Origin: Nitrospirota bacterium
GTDB lineage: Bacteria; Nitrospirota; Leptospirillia; Leptospirillales; Leptospirillaceae
Reading direction: 5' to 3'
Assembly (NCBI GenBank): GCA_021785195.1
Contig: JAJYGC010000009.1
Location: 273,894 to 337,893, forward strand
Length of the DNA: 64,000 nt
Shown: positions 35,533 to 45,655 of the stretch, in pieces
Position numbering within the stretch: the first letter of the stretch is position 1
Layout of the letters: every line of letters begins with the position of its first letter
The notes under the pieces: generated by a model
The model's input: only the letters and a program-made list of their open reading frames with translations
Told to the model about the DNA's origin: nothing
Database searches by the model: none
Translations under genes and position numbers: made by a program

Positions 35533-35985
35533 TTCAAATTCTCCTTGCGGTATTCAAAGTTGGGGGTACTTCCCTATCTTAAACAAATCGTCTGCTTCCG
35601 GTTCGGGAAATTCTAAATCGTTGGGTAGGATCGTTTCAATGGTGCCTGATCTCCACGATTAAAACGCCAGATTCCAGGCCCTTACCATTTTCAACAATGG
35701 CTTGAAATGTGTTTTTTCAATAGAGCGCTCAACTGTCGGAAGCTGTTGTTTTGAATCTTAAACCTTTTTCCATTATGGGTGGCTGACATGAAATCTACGC
35801 AAATTCCTCGTAACCGGTCCCAAATGGAACAGTTCCAAAAAAGATGGGGGAATGAACAAAAATTAACAGAGCCGAGAGAGAACCTAATTTGCTCATGGTA
35901 AATGGGATTGGATCGAAGTTTCAACAGGAATGAATACGGAGCAGCTTGTCCTTGCCTGAATGCGAAGAATGAATGCTTAATCCCC
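35533..35985. other. 450-bp AT-richer gap without a supportable gene
   Basis: Only a 118-codon minus-strand reading (35691-36047) spans part of it. That reading runs into the 3' end of the disulfide-protein gene, has no ribosome site and has unusual composition, so I do not call it. I see no terminator hairpin with a T-tract and no repeat. Confidence 0.6.
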
Positions 35986-36975
35986 CTATTGTTTTTGACC
36001 CAAGGCATTCTTGATCTCTTCATAGGTGAGATATCCCGTTTTGACATGCCCTCCTATGATAAATGTTGGGGTTGCAGGGATCCCAATCCGTTGTGTCAAT
36101 ACATTATCTGCTCCCTCAATGTCAGCGAGCGGTTTCTGTTCTGCGATGCATTGATTCATTTTTTTTGCAGGCAAGGATTGGCTTGAAACAAGACCGGAGA
36201 GGAGGCTGTCCAAGTCCTTGCTGTCCACACTATCCAATTCTACACGTCTGTTTAGGAGGTCGTGCACCTTCCAGAATGAAGCTGGTTTCAATGAAAACGC
36301 ACACATCTCAAAGATGGCAGCCTGGAGGGCATTGTGGTGAATTGAGACCAACGGAAGCGGAATATATGTGAAATGGATCGCTGAATCCTTGAGCATCTTT
36401 TCCTCTTCATTCCTGTTCCACTTTCTACAGGTTGGGCATTGATCATCCCCGAACATGATGACTTGTGCAGGCAGGTTCGGGTTGCCCGAGGATGGGAAAG
36501 ACGACAGCTTAAAGAGGGAAGAGGAAATGTTCATTGAAAGTATTGTTGGGGGAGGGATTTCCGGAACAGGCTTATAATTGTTTGTGATGTCCAAAAGGGG
36601 AGATGTTGCCAGATATCGCCCATTGACTAGGTAGACGACCGATACAATTCGCCGATTGCCGATCTCAAGGGAAAAAGGGAAGGCTGTGACATTTTGTGAA
36701 ATTTCCTTGGGATCAAGCCATGCAAATTTCTTGAAAGGGACCTTCTGGATGGTAAGTGAAGAAATAATGACCTTTTTAAACTTTTCTTGAAGGGCAATCT
36801 GATTTGAGGGAGATGCATGACCTGGGTCCTGTGTTGAGGAATGCTGATCCACCAGAAGTGTATCGGCCAAGACCTCATGGGAAGGTTCTACCGCAAGTTT
36901 AGAAGTGATTAAAATGAAGGGAAACAAAAGGACTAGGAGACGCTTCAAGAAATTTGTACGGAGAGTTCTACTCAA
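35986..36975 (-). CDS. Exported thiol:disulfide interchange protein (DsbA/DsbC-like)
   Basis: Secreted 329-residue protein. It has a signal peptide (KRLLVLLFPFILITS), then an N-terminal region of about 100 residues that may be a dimerisation domain as in DsbC/DsbG. The thioredoxin-fold domain has the CPTC active site (FGDDQCPTCRKW), a helical insert and the cis-proline motif GIPATPTFIIGG. CPTC and the two-domain layout favour an isomerase or oxidase in the periplasm. The start is a TTG with AGGAAG eight bases upstream; no closer ATG exists. Confidence 0.83.
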   Translation of the reverse strand: MSRTLRTNFLKRLLVLLFPFILITSKLAVEPSHEVLADTLLVDQHSSTQDPGHASPSNQIALQEKFKKVIISSLTIQKVPFKKFAWLDPKEISQNVTAFPFSLEIGNRRIVSVVYLVNGRYLATSPLLDITNNYKPVPEIPPPTILSMNISSSLFKLSSFPSSGNPNLPAQVIMFGDDQCPTCRKWNRNEEEKMLKDSAIHFTYIPLPLVSIHHNALQAAIFEMCAFSLKPASFWKVHDLLNRRVELDSVDSKDLDSLLSGLVSSQSLPAKKMNQCIAEQKPLADIEGADNVLTQRIGIPATPTFIIGGHVKTGYLTYEEIKNALGQKQ

Positions 36976-37093
36976 GGGGGCACTTCCTATCGCGAGCTAA
37001 TTAAGCTGAATTGTAGGGAGCTGTCTAGGAATTGACTTATTTTATGAAGTTAGCCATGACCTTACATGAAGGTGTGGAGGGTGGTCAAGTCAG

Positions 37094-37123
37094 TTGCCTT
37101 TTAAAAATATTCCTGATTACAAT
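37094..37123 (+). promoter_or_regulatory. Probable promoter of tRNA-Thr
   Basis: TTGCCT and TACAAT are 18 bp apart. Predicted transcription starts near 37130, about 13 nt before the mature tRNA 5' end. Confidence 0.45.
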
Positions 37124-37142
37124 GAATGAAAAGCTAGGCGAC

Positions 37143-37218
37143 GCTCCTGTAGCTCAATTGGCAGAGCACCCGCCTTGTAAGCGGAAGGTTCGCGGTTCAA
37201 TTCCGCGCAGGAGCTCCA
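37143..37218 (+). tRNA. tRNA-Thr (anticodon UGU)
   Basis: A 76-nt cloverleaf with a 7-bp acceptor stem (GCTCCTG/CAGGAGC), D arm GCTC/GAGC, anticodon loop CTTGTAA (anticodon TGT), T arm CGCGG-TTCAATT-CCGCG, discriminator T and an encoded CCA. The outermost anticodon-stem pair is C-A, and all other stem pairs are standard. No integrase or attachment-site duplication is seen around it. Confidence 0.97.
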
Positions 37219-37405
37219 AGAATTCCACTTCTGTGGAACAAATTGCCAGGTGTTGTGATCCCCGTATTTTTTGGTCGCCCGTATCCCTCCTTAGGAGTTA
37301 TACCGATAAGTCGTCTGTCATCCTTATTTTTACCGACACTGCTAATGTTTCATTCTCTGTTGGATTTTGCCAGACCGTAAGGGAACTATTTGGGGGGATT
37401 CTGAA

Positions 37406-38419
37406 ATGAGCCAGGCGGATAATCTGATTCTTCAGGTTGGAACCAACCAGATGGAACTTGTGGATTTTCGAATGTTCCAGCAGGAAGAAGGCGGCCAGAT
37501 CCGGGAAGGGATTTATGGGGTGAATGTGTCCAAAGTCATTGAAATCATTCGGATGCCTCCAAACCTAACCCCAGTTCCCGATGCGAATCCATATCAGGCG
37601 GGAATCATTAACCTGCGGGGTCAAGTGATTCCAGTCATTAGCCTCGCGAAATGGATGAAGATTCAGGAGCCGGAGTCTATTGATCAGAAACACAAGCAGA
37701 TTGTGGTAACCGAGTTCAGTTCTGTCAGGCTGGGGTTCATTGTCCACAAGGCAGCCCAGATCAGACGCATTTCCTGGAAGGACATTGTTCCGATTACAAT
37801 GGCAACTTCTGGTCGCCATTCAGGTAGCAAGGTGACCGGAACGGTCAAGCTTTCGGAATCAGAAGTTCTTCTGATTCTCGATTTTGAGTCGATCGTCGAG
37901 GAGATGGGTATTTTTGGGAAGCAGGAAGAAAGCCTTGAGCGCATGCGAAACCAGAAGAGCCATGAAACCCGGTATATACTTGCAGCGGATGATAGTCCTG
38001 TAGCATTGGGAATGGTTACCAAGGCCCTTCAAAAGAGTGGTTTTTCCGTTCTTGACGCCAAAAATGGTCAGGAGGCGCTTGAGAAACTCCGCAGGGAAAG
38101 AGATCTTGACCCTGAAGGAAAGATTTTGAACAGGGTGGCCCTGTTAATCACTGATGTTGAAATGCCGGTCATGGACGGGTATACCCTGACCAAGGAAATC
38201 AGGGCAGACCTCACGCTGAAATCTTTGCCGGTTCTCATGCATTCTTCGATGTCTGGAAAAGAAAATGTCAGAAAGGGGTTTGAGGCCGGGGCAGATGATT
38301 ATCTGGTCAAATTTGAGCCAGATGGTTTTGTTGAAAACGTGATCAAGATCTTGGCAAAAAAGAGTGCGTCATTAAACAACAATAACCAACAGGCATTGAT
38401 GCCATCGGAGAACGAGTAG
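37406..38419 (+). CDS. cheV: Chemotaxis coupling protein CheV (CheW-receiver fusion)
   Basis: Couples chemoreceptors to CheA, with an adaptable receiver. Residues 1 to about 170 are a CheW domain (YGVNVSKVIEIIRMP, GIINLRGQVIPVISL). Residues 190-320 are a response-regulator receiver with the acidic pair (ADDS), phospho-acceptor Asp in ITDVEMPVMDGY, Ser/Thr and the Lys in DDYLVKF. The ATG at 37406 follows GGGGGG. A longer reading upstream has no ribosome site. The next gene follows after 7 bp, so the two are probably co-transcribed. No other che gene is in the window. Confidence 0.93.
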   Translation: MSQADNLILQVGTNQMELVDFRMFQQEEGGQIREGIYGVNVSKVIEIIRMPPNLTPVPDANPYQAGIINLRGQVIPVISLAKWMKIQEPESIDQKHKQIVVTEFSSVRLGFIVHKAAQIRRISWKDIVPITMATSGRHSGSKVTGTVKLSESEVLLILDFESIVEEMGIFGKQEESLERMRNQKSHETRYILAADDSPVALGMVTKALQKSGFSVLDAKNGQEALEKLRRERDLDPEGKILNRVALLITDVEMPVMDGYTLTKEIRADLTLKSLPVLMHSSMSGKENVRKGFEAGADDYLVKFEPDGFVENVIKILAKKSASLNNNNQQALMPSENE

Positions 38420-38426
38420 TCAATAT

Positions 38427-39029
38427 ATGGGAAAGGAATCTCTGGAAGCCCAAGATCTCATCGAGTCGGTTACGGAATCACTTGATGAACGGGAACACAA
38501 ACGGGACGAATGGAATATCCGGGTAGCCCTAACAACCTCTGTTCTGGCAGTCTTTGCCGCCTTGTCCAATCTGGAGTCAGAGCAAAAAACATCTGAAGCG
38601 ATTCTTTATAAAAATTCTGCTATCTTTTTTCAGGCCAAATCCTCTGACCAGTGGGCTTTTTATCAAGCAAAAAAAATTAAACTCCACATGTCGGAAAATC
38701 AGCTGGGCATCGAAAAAATACTTCGGGCACCAACTGAGGACCAGTCAAAGCTTTTGAGTCTGATTGACAAATACAAAAATCAAGTGGATGGAATCCGGGC
38801 TAAGGCAAAAGGGTTTGAGAAGAAGAGAGATGATCTGAATGAGCTTTCCGAAAAAGCCCTGAAGCATCATCATGGTTTTGCGATTAGTGTGGTCTGCTTC
38901 CAGATCAGTATTGTGTTATCCTCAATGGCAGTTATGCTTCGTCGTTCCATGTTGTGGTATATCAGTATCGGTTTGGGAATGCTTGGGGCTTCCGTTTTTA
39001 TAGATGCTTTTTTCTTTCTGGGGCCTTGA
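38427..39029 (+). CDS. DUF4337-like membrane protein
   Basis: A 200-residue protein. An acidic N-terminal helix precedes a TM-like segment (VALTTSVLAVFAALSNL), then a motif typical of DUF4337 (AKSSDQWAFYQAKKIK). A long coiled-coil region (KYKNQVDGIRAKAKGFEKK) and two C-terminal TM helices follow (FAISVVCFQISIVLSSMAVM and WYISIGLGMLGASVFIDAFFF). The function is unknown. It sits 7 bp after cheV. Confidence 0.75.
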   Translation: MGKESLEAQDLIESVTESLDEREHKRDEWNIRVALTTSVLAVFAALSNLESEQKTSEAILYKNSAIFFQAKSSDQWAFYQAKKIKLHMSENQLGIEKILRAPTEDQSKLLSLIDKYKNQVDGIRAKAKGFEKKRDDLNELSEKALKHHHGFAISVVCFQISIVLSSMAVMLRRSMLWYISIGLGMLGASVFIDAFFFLGP

Positions 39030-39065
39030 GGCCTGTGTAAGTGTTTGTCTTGGATTGGTGGTGGT

Positions 39066-39293
39066 GTGAATAATCATTCAGTGATTTCCAGATGGCGGCG
39101 GTCTTTTTTGTCCTTATCGCTTGTTCTTCTTCTGGTGTCGATGTCCTGTTCTAAAGAGCAGAAGCCCGCCGTTGAAAAATCGTCCTCTGTCGCGTCGACT
39201 CCCTCGTCCCCTGTCATGGAGCAGAAAGCTAAGGGAGGCTTTGTTCCTTATCAAAACAGGCCCCCTTTTGGACAGCCCGTCGAAACACACTAG
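39066..39293 (+). CDS. Small exported protein, possible lipoprotein
   Basis: A 75-residue protein with a basic N-region and hydrophobic core (SFLSLSLVLLLVSMSC), then a Ser/Pro-rich linker. The Cys follows SMS, which is a poor lipobox, so lipidation is uncertain. GTG 39066 is used; a TTG at 39045 is in frame, and neither has a strong ribosome site. It lies directly before the rimP operon. Confidence 0.5.
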   Translation: MNNHSVISRWRRSFLSLSLVLLLVSMSCSKEQKPAVEKSSSVASTPSSPVMEQKAKGGFVPYQNRPPFGQPVETH

Positions 39294-39371
39294 TTCCTCG
39301 TGGGTGTTGTGCAAATTGCCGATAATCCGGGTTTTTTATTGATTTTTATTGAAGGAGCGTGTTACAAACAA

Positions 39372-39884
39372 ATGATTGCCGAAGTAGATTTGCGGATTCG
39401 CCTGGAAGCCGAACTTTCCCATATTCTTGGTCCGATGGGGCTTCTGCTGCACGACCTTGTCCTCCCCGGTAGGAAGGGTGGAGTTCTGAAGGTTTTCGTC
39501 GACCACCCTGAAGGGGTTAGTCTAGATCAGCTGGAAACAGTGAGTCGGCGTATCAGTGATCTCCTGGATGTCTTGGATCCGTTTTCTGGAAATTATCGGC
39601 TTGAAGTCAGTTCTCCCGGTCTTGATCGTGTCCTCCGTGTTCCCGAAGATCTGCTACTTCATGCAGGGAAGCATGTCAAAGTCAAAACGAAAGAGTCGGT
39701 TCGGAATCAGAAGGTCTTTCGCGGGATAATTGAAAAATTCAGTGATGGGGTTCTCGTGATCTCTTCACAGGTCGGTAAGGATATTGTTCAGGAATCATTT
39801 CCATTGCTGGCAATCAGTGAGGTTCGTGCCGAGTTCTGGTTGGATTCGGACCGGGTCGATGTTAAAAAATCGCGCTCAGTTTAG
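39372..39884 (+). CDS. rimP: Ribosome maturation factor RimP
   Basis: 30S assembly factor of 170 residues. It has an N-terminal alpha/beta domain (VLPGRKGGVLKVFVDHPEGVSLDQLETVSR), the conserved YRLEVSSPGLDRVLR block, and a C-terminal SH3-like barrel. The only sensible ATG is 39372; GAAGGAG lies a rather long 14 bases upstream. First gene of the rimP-nusA-infB operon. Confidence 0.92.
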   Translation: MIAEVDLRIRLEAELSHILGPMGLLLHDLVLPGRKGGVLKVFVDHPEGVSLDQLETVSRRISDLLDVLDPFSGNYRLEVSSPGLDRVLRVPEDLLLHAGKHVKVKTKESVRNQKVFRGIIEKFSDGVLVISSQVGKDIVQESFPLLAISEVRAEFWLDSDRVDVKKSRSV

Positions 39885-39916
39885 GAGGGGACCCCGGAGG
39901 GGGGTCTGAAAGGGTG

Positions 39917-41278
39917 ATGGTGAATCAGGAACTATTAAGTGTTATTGATCAGTTGCATCGGGAAAAGGGGATTTCTCAGGAAACCTTGATTGTAGCCTTG
40001 GAGTCGGCCCTTCTTGCCGCAGCCAGAAAACGCTACGGAGGTGGGGAGAATTTTCAGGTGGAGATCAATCCGAGGACTGGAGAAGTCCAGGTCCTTCAGG
40101 TTCGCAGGATTGTAGACCATGTGGAAGTTCCTTCAGAGGAGATTTCACTTGATGAAGCTCTTTCATCGGACCCGAGTGCGGAAATTGGTGATGAGATCGG
40201 GTCTTATCTAGAGATAGAGGATTTTGGCCGTATAGCGGCTCAGGCCGCCAAGCAGGTTATGTTCCAGAAAGTCAGGGAAGCGGAGTGGGATGTAGTGACC
40301 AAGGAATTTGGAGGCCGCCAAGGAGATGTTGTCAATGGGGTCGTCATCGGTCATGAGCGCAAAAACTATATTGTGGACCTTGGGAAAACAGAGGCAATTC
40401 TTCCGCTCAGGGAGCAGATGCCACGTGAGAGCTTTCGGCGGGGCGATCGGATCAAGGCCCTTCTCCTTGATATGAGAACCACGAGTCGAGGTCCCCAGCT
40501 AGTTCTTTCCAGAACGCATCCTGATTTTGTTTCAAGACTGTTTGAGAAAGAGGTTCCCGAAATATCCGAGGGGGTTCTTGAAATCCGGAATGTTGTCCGG
40601 GAGCCTGGAGAAAGGGCCAAGATCGCCGTTTATTCACGTGATCCCAATGTGGATCCTGTGGGCTCGTGTGTCGGCGTCAAGGGTGTGCGCGTTCAGGCGG
40701 TTGTTCGAGAACTCCACGGAGAGAAGGTTGATATCATAGAGTGGAGTTCGGATGCCCCTACGTTTATTGCCCGCGCATTAAGCCCCGCCAAGGCCGTGAG
40801 GGTGTCGATCAGGGATATGGGCGCTGAGAAGATCGCTACCGTTGTTGTTCAGGATACACAACTTTCATTGGCAATAGGTCGACGCGGTCATAATGTTCGG
40901 CTTGCTGCAAAGTTGACCGGATGGAAAATTGACATATTCAGTGAAACGCAGATGCAGGCAGAGCAAGGAAATGATGAGCGGGCCGGAAGGGTTGCCTCTT
41001 TGTCGGAGACGTTGGGGGAAGCCTCTACCGAACCAGCTCTTTTAAAAATAGAAGACCTTCCAGGTGTTGGAGGGAATATGGCAGAAATCTTGAAAGAAGC
41101 TGGTTTTGATTCACTTGAAACAATTGCACATGCTTCTGTGGAGGTTATTGCAGCCCTGCCTAAGTTTGGCCCGAAGACTGCCGCCAAATTAATTCAGACC
41201 GCCCAGGATTTTCTTGGGATAACAGGTTTATCTGACGCCCCAGCACATGTGGACCCTACTGTGTCCGGTGAACCTTGA
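39917..41278 (+). CDS. nusA: Transcription termination/antitermination factor NusA
   Basis: RNA-polymerase-binding factor. It has an N-terminal RNAP domain (1-125), an S1 domain (GVVIGHERKNYIVDLGKTEAILP), KH1 and KH2 (VGSCVGVKGVRVQAVVRELHG and LAIGRRGHNVRLAAKLTGW), and one C-terminal helix-hairpin-helix repeat (LPGVGGNMAEILKEAGFDS). At 453 residues it lacks the doubled acidic repeats of the E. coli protein. GTG codons flank the chosen ATG. Confidence 0.96.
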   Translation: MVNQELLSVIDQLHREKGISQETLIVALESALLAAARKRYGGGENFQVEINPRTGEVQVLQVRRIVDHVEVPSEEISLDEALSSDPSAEIGDEIGSYLEIEDFGRIAAQAAKQVMFQKVREAEWDVVTKEFGGRQGDVVNGVVIGHERKNYIVDLGKTEAILPLREQMPRESFRRGDRIKALLLDMRTTSRGPQLVLSRTHPDFVSRLFEKEVPEISEGVLEIRNVVREPGERAKIAVYSRDPNVDPVGSCVGVKGVRVQAVVRELHGEKVDIIEWSSDAPTFIARALSPAKAVRVSIRDMGAEKIATVVVQDTQLSLAIGRRGHNVRLAAKLTGWKIDIFSETQMQAEQGNDERAGRVASLSETLGEASTEPALLKIEDLPGVGGNMAEILKEAGFDSLETIAHASVEVIAALPKFGPKTAAKLIQTAQDFLGITGLSDAPAHVDPTVSGEP

Positions 41279-41309
41279 TGTTTTGCTTTAAAACGGGGAG
41301 CTTTTCCGC

Positions 41310-43928
41310 TTGATTAAAGTCTATGAACTGGCCCGAGAACTAAAGGTTGAGAGCAAGGCTCTTCTGTCCAAGCTGAAATTGTGGGGGATTCATGCTCCTA
41401 ACCACATGGCAGTCTTGGATGATAAAACCGTTGCCCAAGTGAAAAACCGATTTAAAAAAGGGGATGAGCCCCCACAGGAAAAGAAAAAGTCTATCCTTAT
41501 CAAGAAACGCGCCACTATCTCTATGGGGGATGGTGCACCCGTTGGAGACCAGAATGAGACGCCTCACAGTGAGGCGACATCTCCTGCTCGCGATTCTGGA
41601 GAAGAAAAGTCACCAGAAGAAGTTCGCGAAGAGGCGCCTTCGATTGAAATGATGCAGAGCCCTTCCCCTGTTTTGTCGGTACCGGTTAATCAGGGACTTG
41701 AATCCACTCCAGAAGCTCTTATTCTGCCAAGAGTCCCATCGTCTGAACCAGGAAAGCCTGTCTCCTTAGTGGATTCTTCTGCCAATAAAGAAGATAAAAA
41801 ACTCCGAGAAAAAGAAATCAAGTCTCAGGCAGAAAAGAAATCCAAGGTTGTAAAAAGCGGCAAGGATAGGGGCCGGAAAACTGACCGACTCCTCTTGCTC
41901 GGTCAGGAAGAACTTGTGGAGCCGGAGGATGCCGCAGACGCCGATGTTGTTCAGCCTCCAGCACCCGTTCAGAAGCAATCCCTTCCTGTGAATCAGGGAA
42001 CCCGTTCCTCGGTCCTTCCCGGAATGCCTCCTCGTGAGCTGTCACGTCCAGCTTCCTCAGGTGGAAGACCCTCAGGGGGAAAAAAGTCAGGAAACTTTCA
42101 GAGACGTCGGGATCGCTCTGCTCCTGAGCCTGTCCAATTGGTCTCAGAAGGGACCAAGCTTCGTAAGAAAACGATCAAGATCGAAGAAGGGATCAGCGTT
42201 AAAGAGTATGCCGACCGATTGGGTGTCAAGGCTCAGGAAGTCATCATGAAGCTTATGGGCATGGGGGTAATGGTTACGATTAATCAGCCTATTGATCCTG
42301 ATGCCGCCGTGTTGCTTGCAGAATCGCTCGGTATTTCGGTTGAGATCCAGTCTGAGGAATCTGAAGACTTCCTTCTCGGACAGACAGAAGAAGGGGATCA
42401 GGGTGTCATGGTTCCCCGGCCTCCCGTGGTGACTATCATGGGGCATACCGACCATGGGAAAACAACCCTTCTGGACGCCATCAGAAAATCCAAAATTGCA
42501 GAAGCCGAGGCTGGAGGGATCACCCAACATATCGGCGCCTATACAATAACGGAGAATGGTCGGGACATCACTTTTCTGGATACTCCGGGACACGAAGCAT
42601 TCACTGCCATGAGGGCTCGGGGAGCACAGGTAACGGATGTTGTCGTCCTTGTTGTCGCAGCAGATGACGGGGTGATGCCTCAGACAACTGAAGCCATCAA
42701 TCATGCCAAAGCAGCCAATGTTCCCATAATTGTGGCTTTGAACAAGGTTGACAAGCCGGAGGCAAATCCTGATCGGGTGATGCAGGAGCTTTCAGGACTT
42801 GGGCTGATTCCGGAAGAATGGGGAGGTCAAACGATCTATTGTCCAGTTTCGGCAAAAAAACGGACTGGGTTGGATCACTTACTGGAGATGATTCTTCTGC
42901 AGGCGGAAGTCCTGGATCTCAGGGCCAATCCCGAACGGCGCGCACAGGGAGTTGTGATCGAATCCAAGCTTGATAAAGGACGTGGACCCATTGCAACAGT
43001 TTTGGTGCAGAACGGAACTGTTAAGGTGGGGGACTTTCTAGTTATTGGCGGACATTTTGGGAGGGTCAGGAGCCTAATCAACGATCGTGGCCAGCGTGTT
43101 CAGAGTGTTTCCCCGTCATTTCCCGCAGAAGTGATTGGCCTTGATGGAGTGCCTCAACCGGGTGAATTGTTTGTGGTGGTCGAGGATGAGAAAAGTGGTC
43201 GTCAGGTTGCCCAGAGCCGACTCTTGAAGCAGCGTTCGGCACAGATGATTCGCCAGAAAAAAGTTTCACTTGAGGACTTCTATTCCCAGATCGAAGAAGG
43301 GGAGGTTAAAGAGCTTAACCTGATTCTGAAGGTTGATGTCCAGGGATCCCTCGAACCAATTCGCCATGCCCTAGGTAAGTTGGGGACTTCAAAGGTTCGC
43401 GTAAAATTCATTCACGAAGGTGTTGGAGGAATTCGCGAAACAGATGTTCTTCTTGCCCAGGCATCAAATGCCATCATTTTGGCGTTTAACGTTCGTCCGG
43501 ACGCAAATTCCTCTCTGCTGGCAGAGCGAGAAAAAGTAGATATCAAGTTCTATTCTGTTATTTACGATGCAATAGAAGACATTCGAAAGGCGATGGAAGG
43601 GCTCCTGGCACCGACAATCCGTGAGAAGGTTCTTGGTCGGGTTGAGGTTCGGGAAGTTTATAATATTTCCAAGGTCGGGACTGTTGCCGGGTGTTATGTG
43701 ATCGATGGAATGGTACAAAAGTCGGGTGCGTCTGTTCGTCTTTTGCGAGACCATGTTGTTGTTCATGAAGGCAAAATCAATCAGTTAAAGAGATTTAAGG
43801 ATGATGTCAAGGAAGTAGCGGCAGGCTATGAATGCGGCATCTCTCTTGAAAATTACCAAGACATCAAAAACGGCGACATTATTGAATGTTTTATCGAAGA
43901 AAAGATTGCGGCAAAGCTGGAAGGTTGA
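41310..43928 (+). CDS. infB: Translation initiation factor IF-2
   Basis: Places initiator tRNA on the 30S subunit. Two IF2-N modules ([19 protein letters not shown] and [21 protein letters not shown]) flank a charged, Pro-rich linker of about 230 residues. The G domain has [12 protein letters not shown] (Thr where Val is usual), DTPGHEAFT and NKVDKP. IF2 domains II to IV follow. At 872 residues it is a normal long bacterial IF-2. The start is a TTG with GGGGAG nine bases before it. Confidence 0.97.
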   Translation: MIKVYELARELKVESKALLSKLKLWGIHAPNHMAVLDDKTVAQVKNRFKKGDEPPQEKKKSILIKKRATISMGDGAPVGDQNETPHSEATSPARDSGEEKSPEEVREEAPSIEMMQSPSPVLSVPVNQGLESTPEALILPRVPSSEPGKPVSLVDSSANKEDKKLREKEIKSQAEKKSKVVKSGKDRGRKTDRLLLLGQEELVEPEDAADADVVQPPAPVQKQSLPVNQGTRSSVLPGMPPRELSRPASSGGRPSGGKKSGNFQRRRDRSAPEPVQLVSEGTKLRKKTIKIEEGISVKEYADRLGVKAQEVIMKLMGMGVMVTINQPIDPDAAVLLAESLGISVEIQSEESEDFLLGQTEEGDQGVMVPRPPVVTIMGHTDHGKTTLLDAIRKSKIAEAEAGGITQHIGAYTITENGRDITFLDTPGHEAFTAMRARGAQVTDVVVLVVAADDGVMPQTTEAINHAKAANVPIIVALNKVDKPEANPDRVMQELSGLGLIPEEWGGQTIYCPVSAKKRTGLDHLLEMILLQAEVLDLRANPERRAQGVVIESKLDKGRGPIATVLVQNGTVKVGDFLVIGGHFGRVRSLINDRGQRVQSVSPSFPAEVIGLDGVPQPGELFVVVEDEKSGRQVAQSRLLKQRSAQMIRQKKVSLEDFYSQIEEGEVKELNLILKVDVQGSLEPIRHALGKLGTSKVRVKFIHEGVGGIRETDVLLAQASNAIILAFNVRPDANSSLLAEREKVDIKFYSVIYDAIEDIRKAMEGLLAPTIREKVLGRVEVREVYNISKVGTVAGCYVIDGMVQKSGASVRLLRDHVVVHEGKINQLKRFKDDVKEVAAGYECGISLENYQDIKNGDIIECFIEEKIAAKLEG

Positions 43929-43935
43929 GGAAAAC

Positions 43936-44238
43936 TTGTCCGGGAAGGATGGGAAAGGAACGATTGGCCATTTGGTTTTAGTTATTCACTTTCCCTTTTC
44001 CCATTCTCTCAAGGAAAAGCGTTTCCATCTGTCAGGATTGAAAAAAAAAATTCAGGACCGCTTTCACGTTTCTTTGGCAGAAACGGGGGAGCAAGACCTT
44101 TGGCAAAAGGCAGTCCTAGAGGTTGTTTTTATTTCGGGGGATTATGTGCAAGTCGAGAAGACGATGTCCTCTGTCTCCGGCTTTGTTGCTTCTCATCCTG
44201 AAATCCAGATTTTGGATGAATTGATTGAGTATCTCTGA
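43936..44238 (+). CDS. ylxP: YlxP/DUF503 family protein
   Basis: A 100-residue alpha/beta protein with the DUF503 pattern: an N-terminal strand (HLVLVIHFPFSHSLKEKR), a basic helix (LSGLKKKIQDRFHVSLAET) and a C-terminal EVVFISGDYVQVEKTM block. The position between infB and rbfA is the same as ylxP in Firmicutes, so a role near ribosome or rRNA maturation is likely. The start is a TTG with GAGG five bases upstream. The stop overlaps the rbfA start by one base. Confidence 0.85.
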   Translation: MSGKDGKGTIGHLVLVIHFPFSHSLKEKRFHLSGLKKKIQDRFHVSLAETGEQDLWQKAVLEVVFISGDYVQVEKTMSSVSGFVASHPEIQILDELIEYL

Positions 44239-44642
44239 TGAAACCTGGTTATCGGCGAGCAGATCGTGTTTCCTCTGAAATTCACGAAATCATAGCCCTG
44301 CTTCTTTCCCGGTTTGCCCCTGAACCCTCGCTGGACCGTCTGACAATTACAAGTGTTAAGGTTTCTGATGATCTGAAGTATGCCCGGGTTTTTTATTCGG
44401 TTTTTCCGGGAGAGAGTCCTGAGTTGTACCATAGAGCTCTTGTCCGCTACCGTGGTTTGATCAGGAAAGAGCTTGGGAGATTGATTCGTCTAAAAACAAT
44501 TCCGACCATAGAGTTTTTGAGAGCTGATTATGAAGGGGATGGTCCTGCTCTGGATGAGATTCGGGAAGGGAGACAAGAAGGTGGCCCTCAAAATAAAATC
44601 CGGGAAAGGTCCTCATTAATGGATGAGCTGGAAGGGAAATGA
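44238..44642 (+). CDS. rbfA: Ribosome-binding factor A
   Basis: A KH-like 30S maturation factor of 134 residues with the N-terminal RRADRVSSEIHEIIALLL and SDDLKYARVFYSVF blocks. There is a charged C-terminal tail. It is tightly coupled to ylxP (TGATG) and overlaps truB by four bases. Confidence 0.94.
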   Translation: MKPGYRRADRVSSEIHEIIALLLSRFAPEPSLDRLTITSVKVSDDLKYARVFYSVFPGESPELYHRALVRYRGLIRKELGRLIRLKTIPTIEFLRADYEGDGPALDEIREGRQEGGPQNKIRERSSLMDELEGK

Positions 44643-45607
44643 TGTCATCTTCAACTTGTTCTGTCTCTTCTATTTCAGGGATGTTTTTGGTAAATAAGCC
44701 AAAGGGAATGACATCCCATGATGTGGTGGCCAAAATTCGAAGAAAGGGCGGCTTTTCTCGGGTGGGTCATGGGGGAACGCTGGATCCCATGGCTACCGGC
44801 GTTCTTCCTGTATTTATCGGAAAGTCCACTCGCCTGTCAGAACTATTGCACGCTTGGGATAAGACGTATCGCTTTGAGGTTACTTTCGGAGTCACAACGG
44901 ATACTGGTGATGCTGAGGGGAATGTTCTAGAAAAGTTTGAGTTTGAGCGGATTCAGGAAAGTGAGATCAAGGCAGTTCTTCCCGGTTTTCTTGGGAAGCG
45001 TCAGCAAAAACCACCGATGTTCTCTGCAGTGAAAAAAAATGGCATCCCGCTTTATCGTCTGGCTAGAAAAGGGATTGAGGTAGAGCGGGAACCACGAATG
45101 ATCGAGATATACGGGCTGTCGCTACTCGAAATTCAAGAAAAGAAGGCTCTCTTTCATTTGCAGTGTTCAAAGGGAACTTTTGTCAGGACCGTTGCCCAGG
45201 AATTAGGTGAATCACTTGGGATCGGCGGACATGTCAGTATTCTGGAAAGAGATGGATTCGGGCGATTCAGGATGGAAGATACTGTTTCCCTGGATTCACT
45301 TCTGGAAATGATTGGGGAGGGTTCTTTTTCCCAGTGCCTGTTCTTGCCAGAGGACATTTTTCAGGATTTGCCCGAGATCCGGATTCTGGATTCGCACTTG
45401 ACCGGAGTTTTCAAAGGGGCAAATCTCACTGGTTTTCAGATTTACAGAATTGGCGGATTGTTTAATTTTTCAGAAACAGTTAGAATATGCGACCGCAAGG
45501 GAAAATGTATCGCTTTGGGGAAAGGGCTCGTCTCCAGTCACGAATTGGAACGGTTACCCAAAGGTTTGCCTGTCGCCCAGGTTGATAAGTTGGTGGGTGG
45601 TTTATAA
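44639..45607 (+). CDS. truB: tRNA pseudouridine-55 synthase
   Basis: Isomerises U55 of tRNAs. It has the N-terminal VNKPKGMTSHDVV, the catalytic-Asp block GHGGTLDPMATGVLPV, DKTYRFEVTFG, and the CSKGTFVRTVAQELG region, with a C-terminal PUA-like domain. At 322 residues the length is normal. The start may be either of two adjacent ATGs at 44639 or 44642. Confidence 0.96.
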   Translation: MMSSSTCSVSSISGMFLVNKPKGMTSHDVVAKIRRKGGFSRVGHGGTLDPMATGVLPVFIGKSTRLSELLHAWDKTYRFEVTFGVTTDTGDAEGNVLEKFEFERIQESEIKAVLPGFLGKRQQKPPMFSAVKKNGIPLYRLARKGIEVEREPRMIEIYGLSLLEIQEKKALFHLQCSKGTFVRTVAQELGESLGIGGHVSILERDGFGRFRMEDTVSLDSLLEMIGEGSFSQCLFLPEDIFQDLPEIRILDSHLTGVFKGANLTGFQIYRIGGLFNFSETVRICDRKGKCIALGKGLVSSHELERLPKGLPVAQVDKLVGGL

Positions 45608-45655
45608 CTGGATTTCCATTAAAGAATGGGAAAATTCGTCGAAAGGTTTGCATTC

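Noticed and set aside
35691..36047. 118-codon minus-strand reading in the gap before the disulfide-protein gene
   Set aside because: Runs into that gene's 3' end, has no ribosome site and no recognisable domain; most likely noncoding.
37143..37405. tRNA-Thr as an island integration site
   Set aside because: No integrase, no direct repeat of the tRNA 3' end and ordinary housekeeping genes on both sides.
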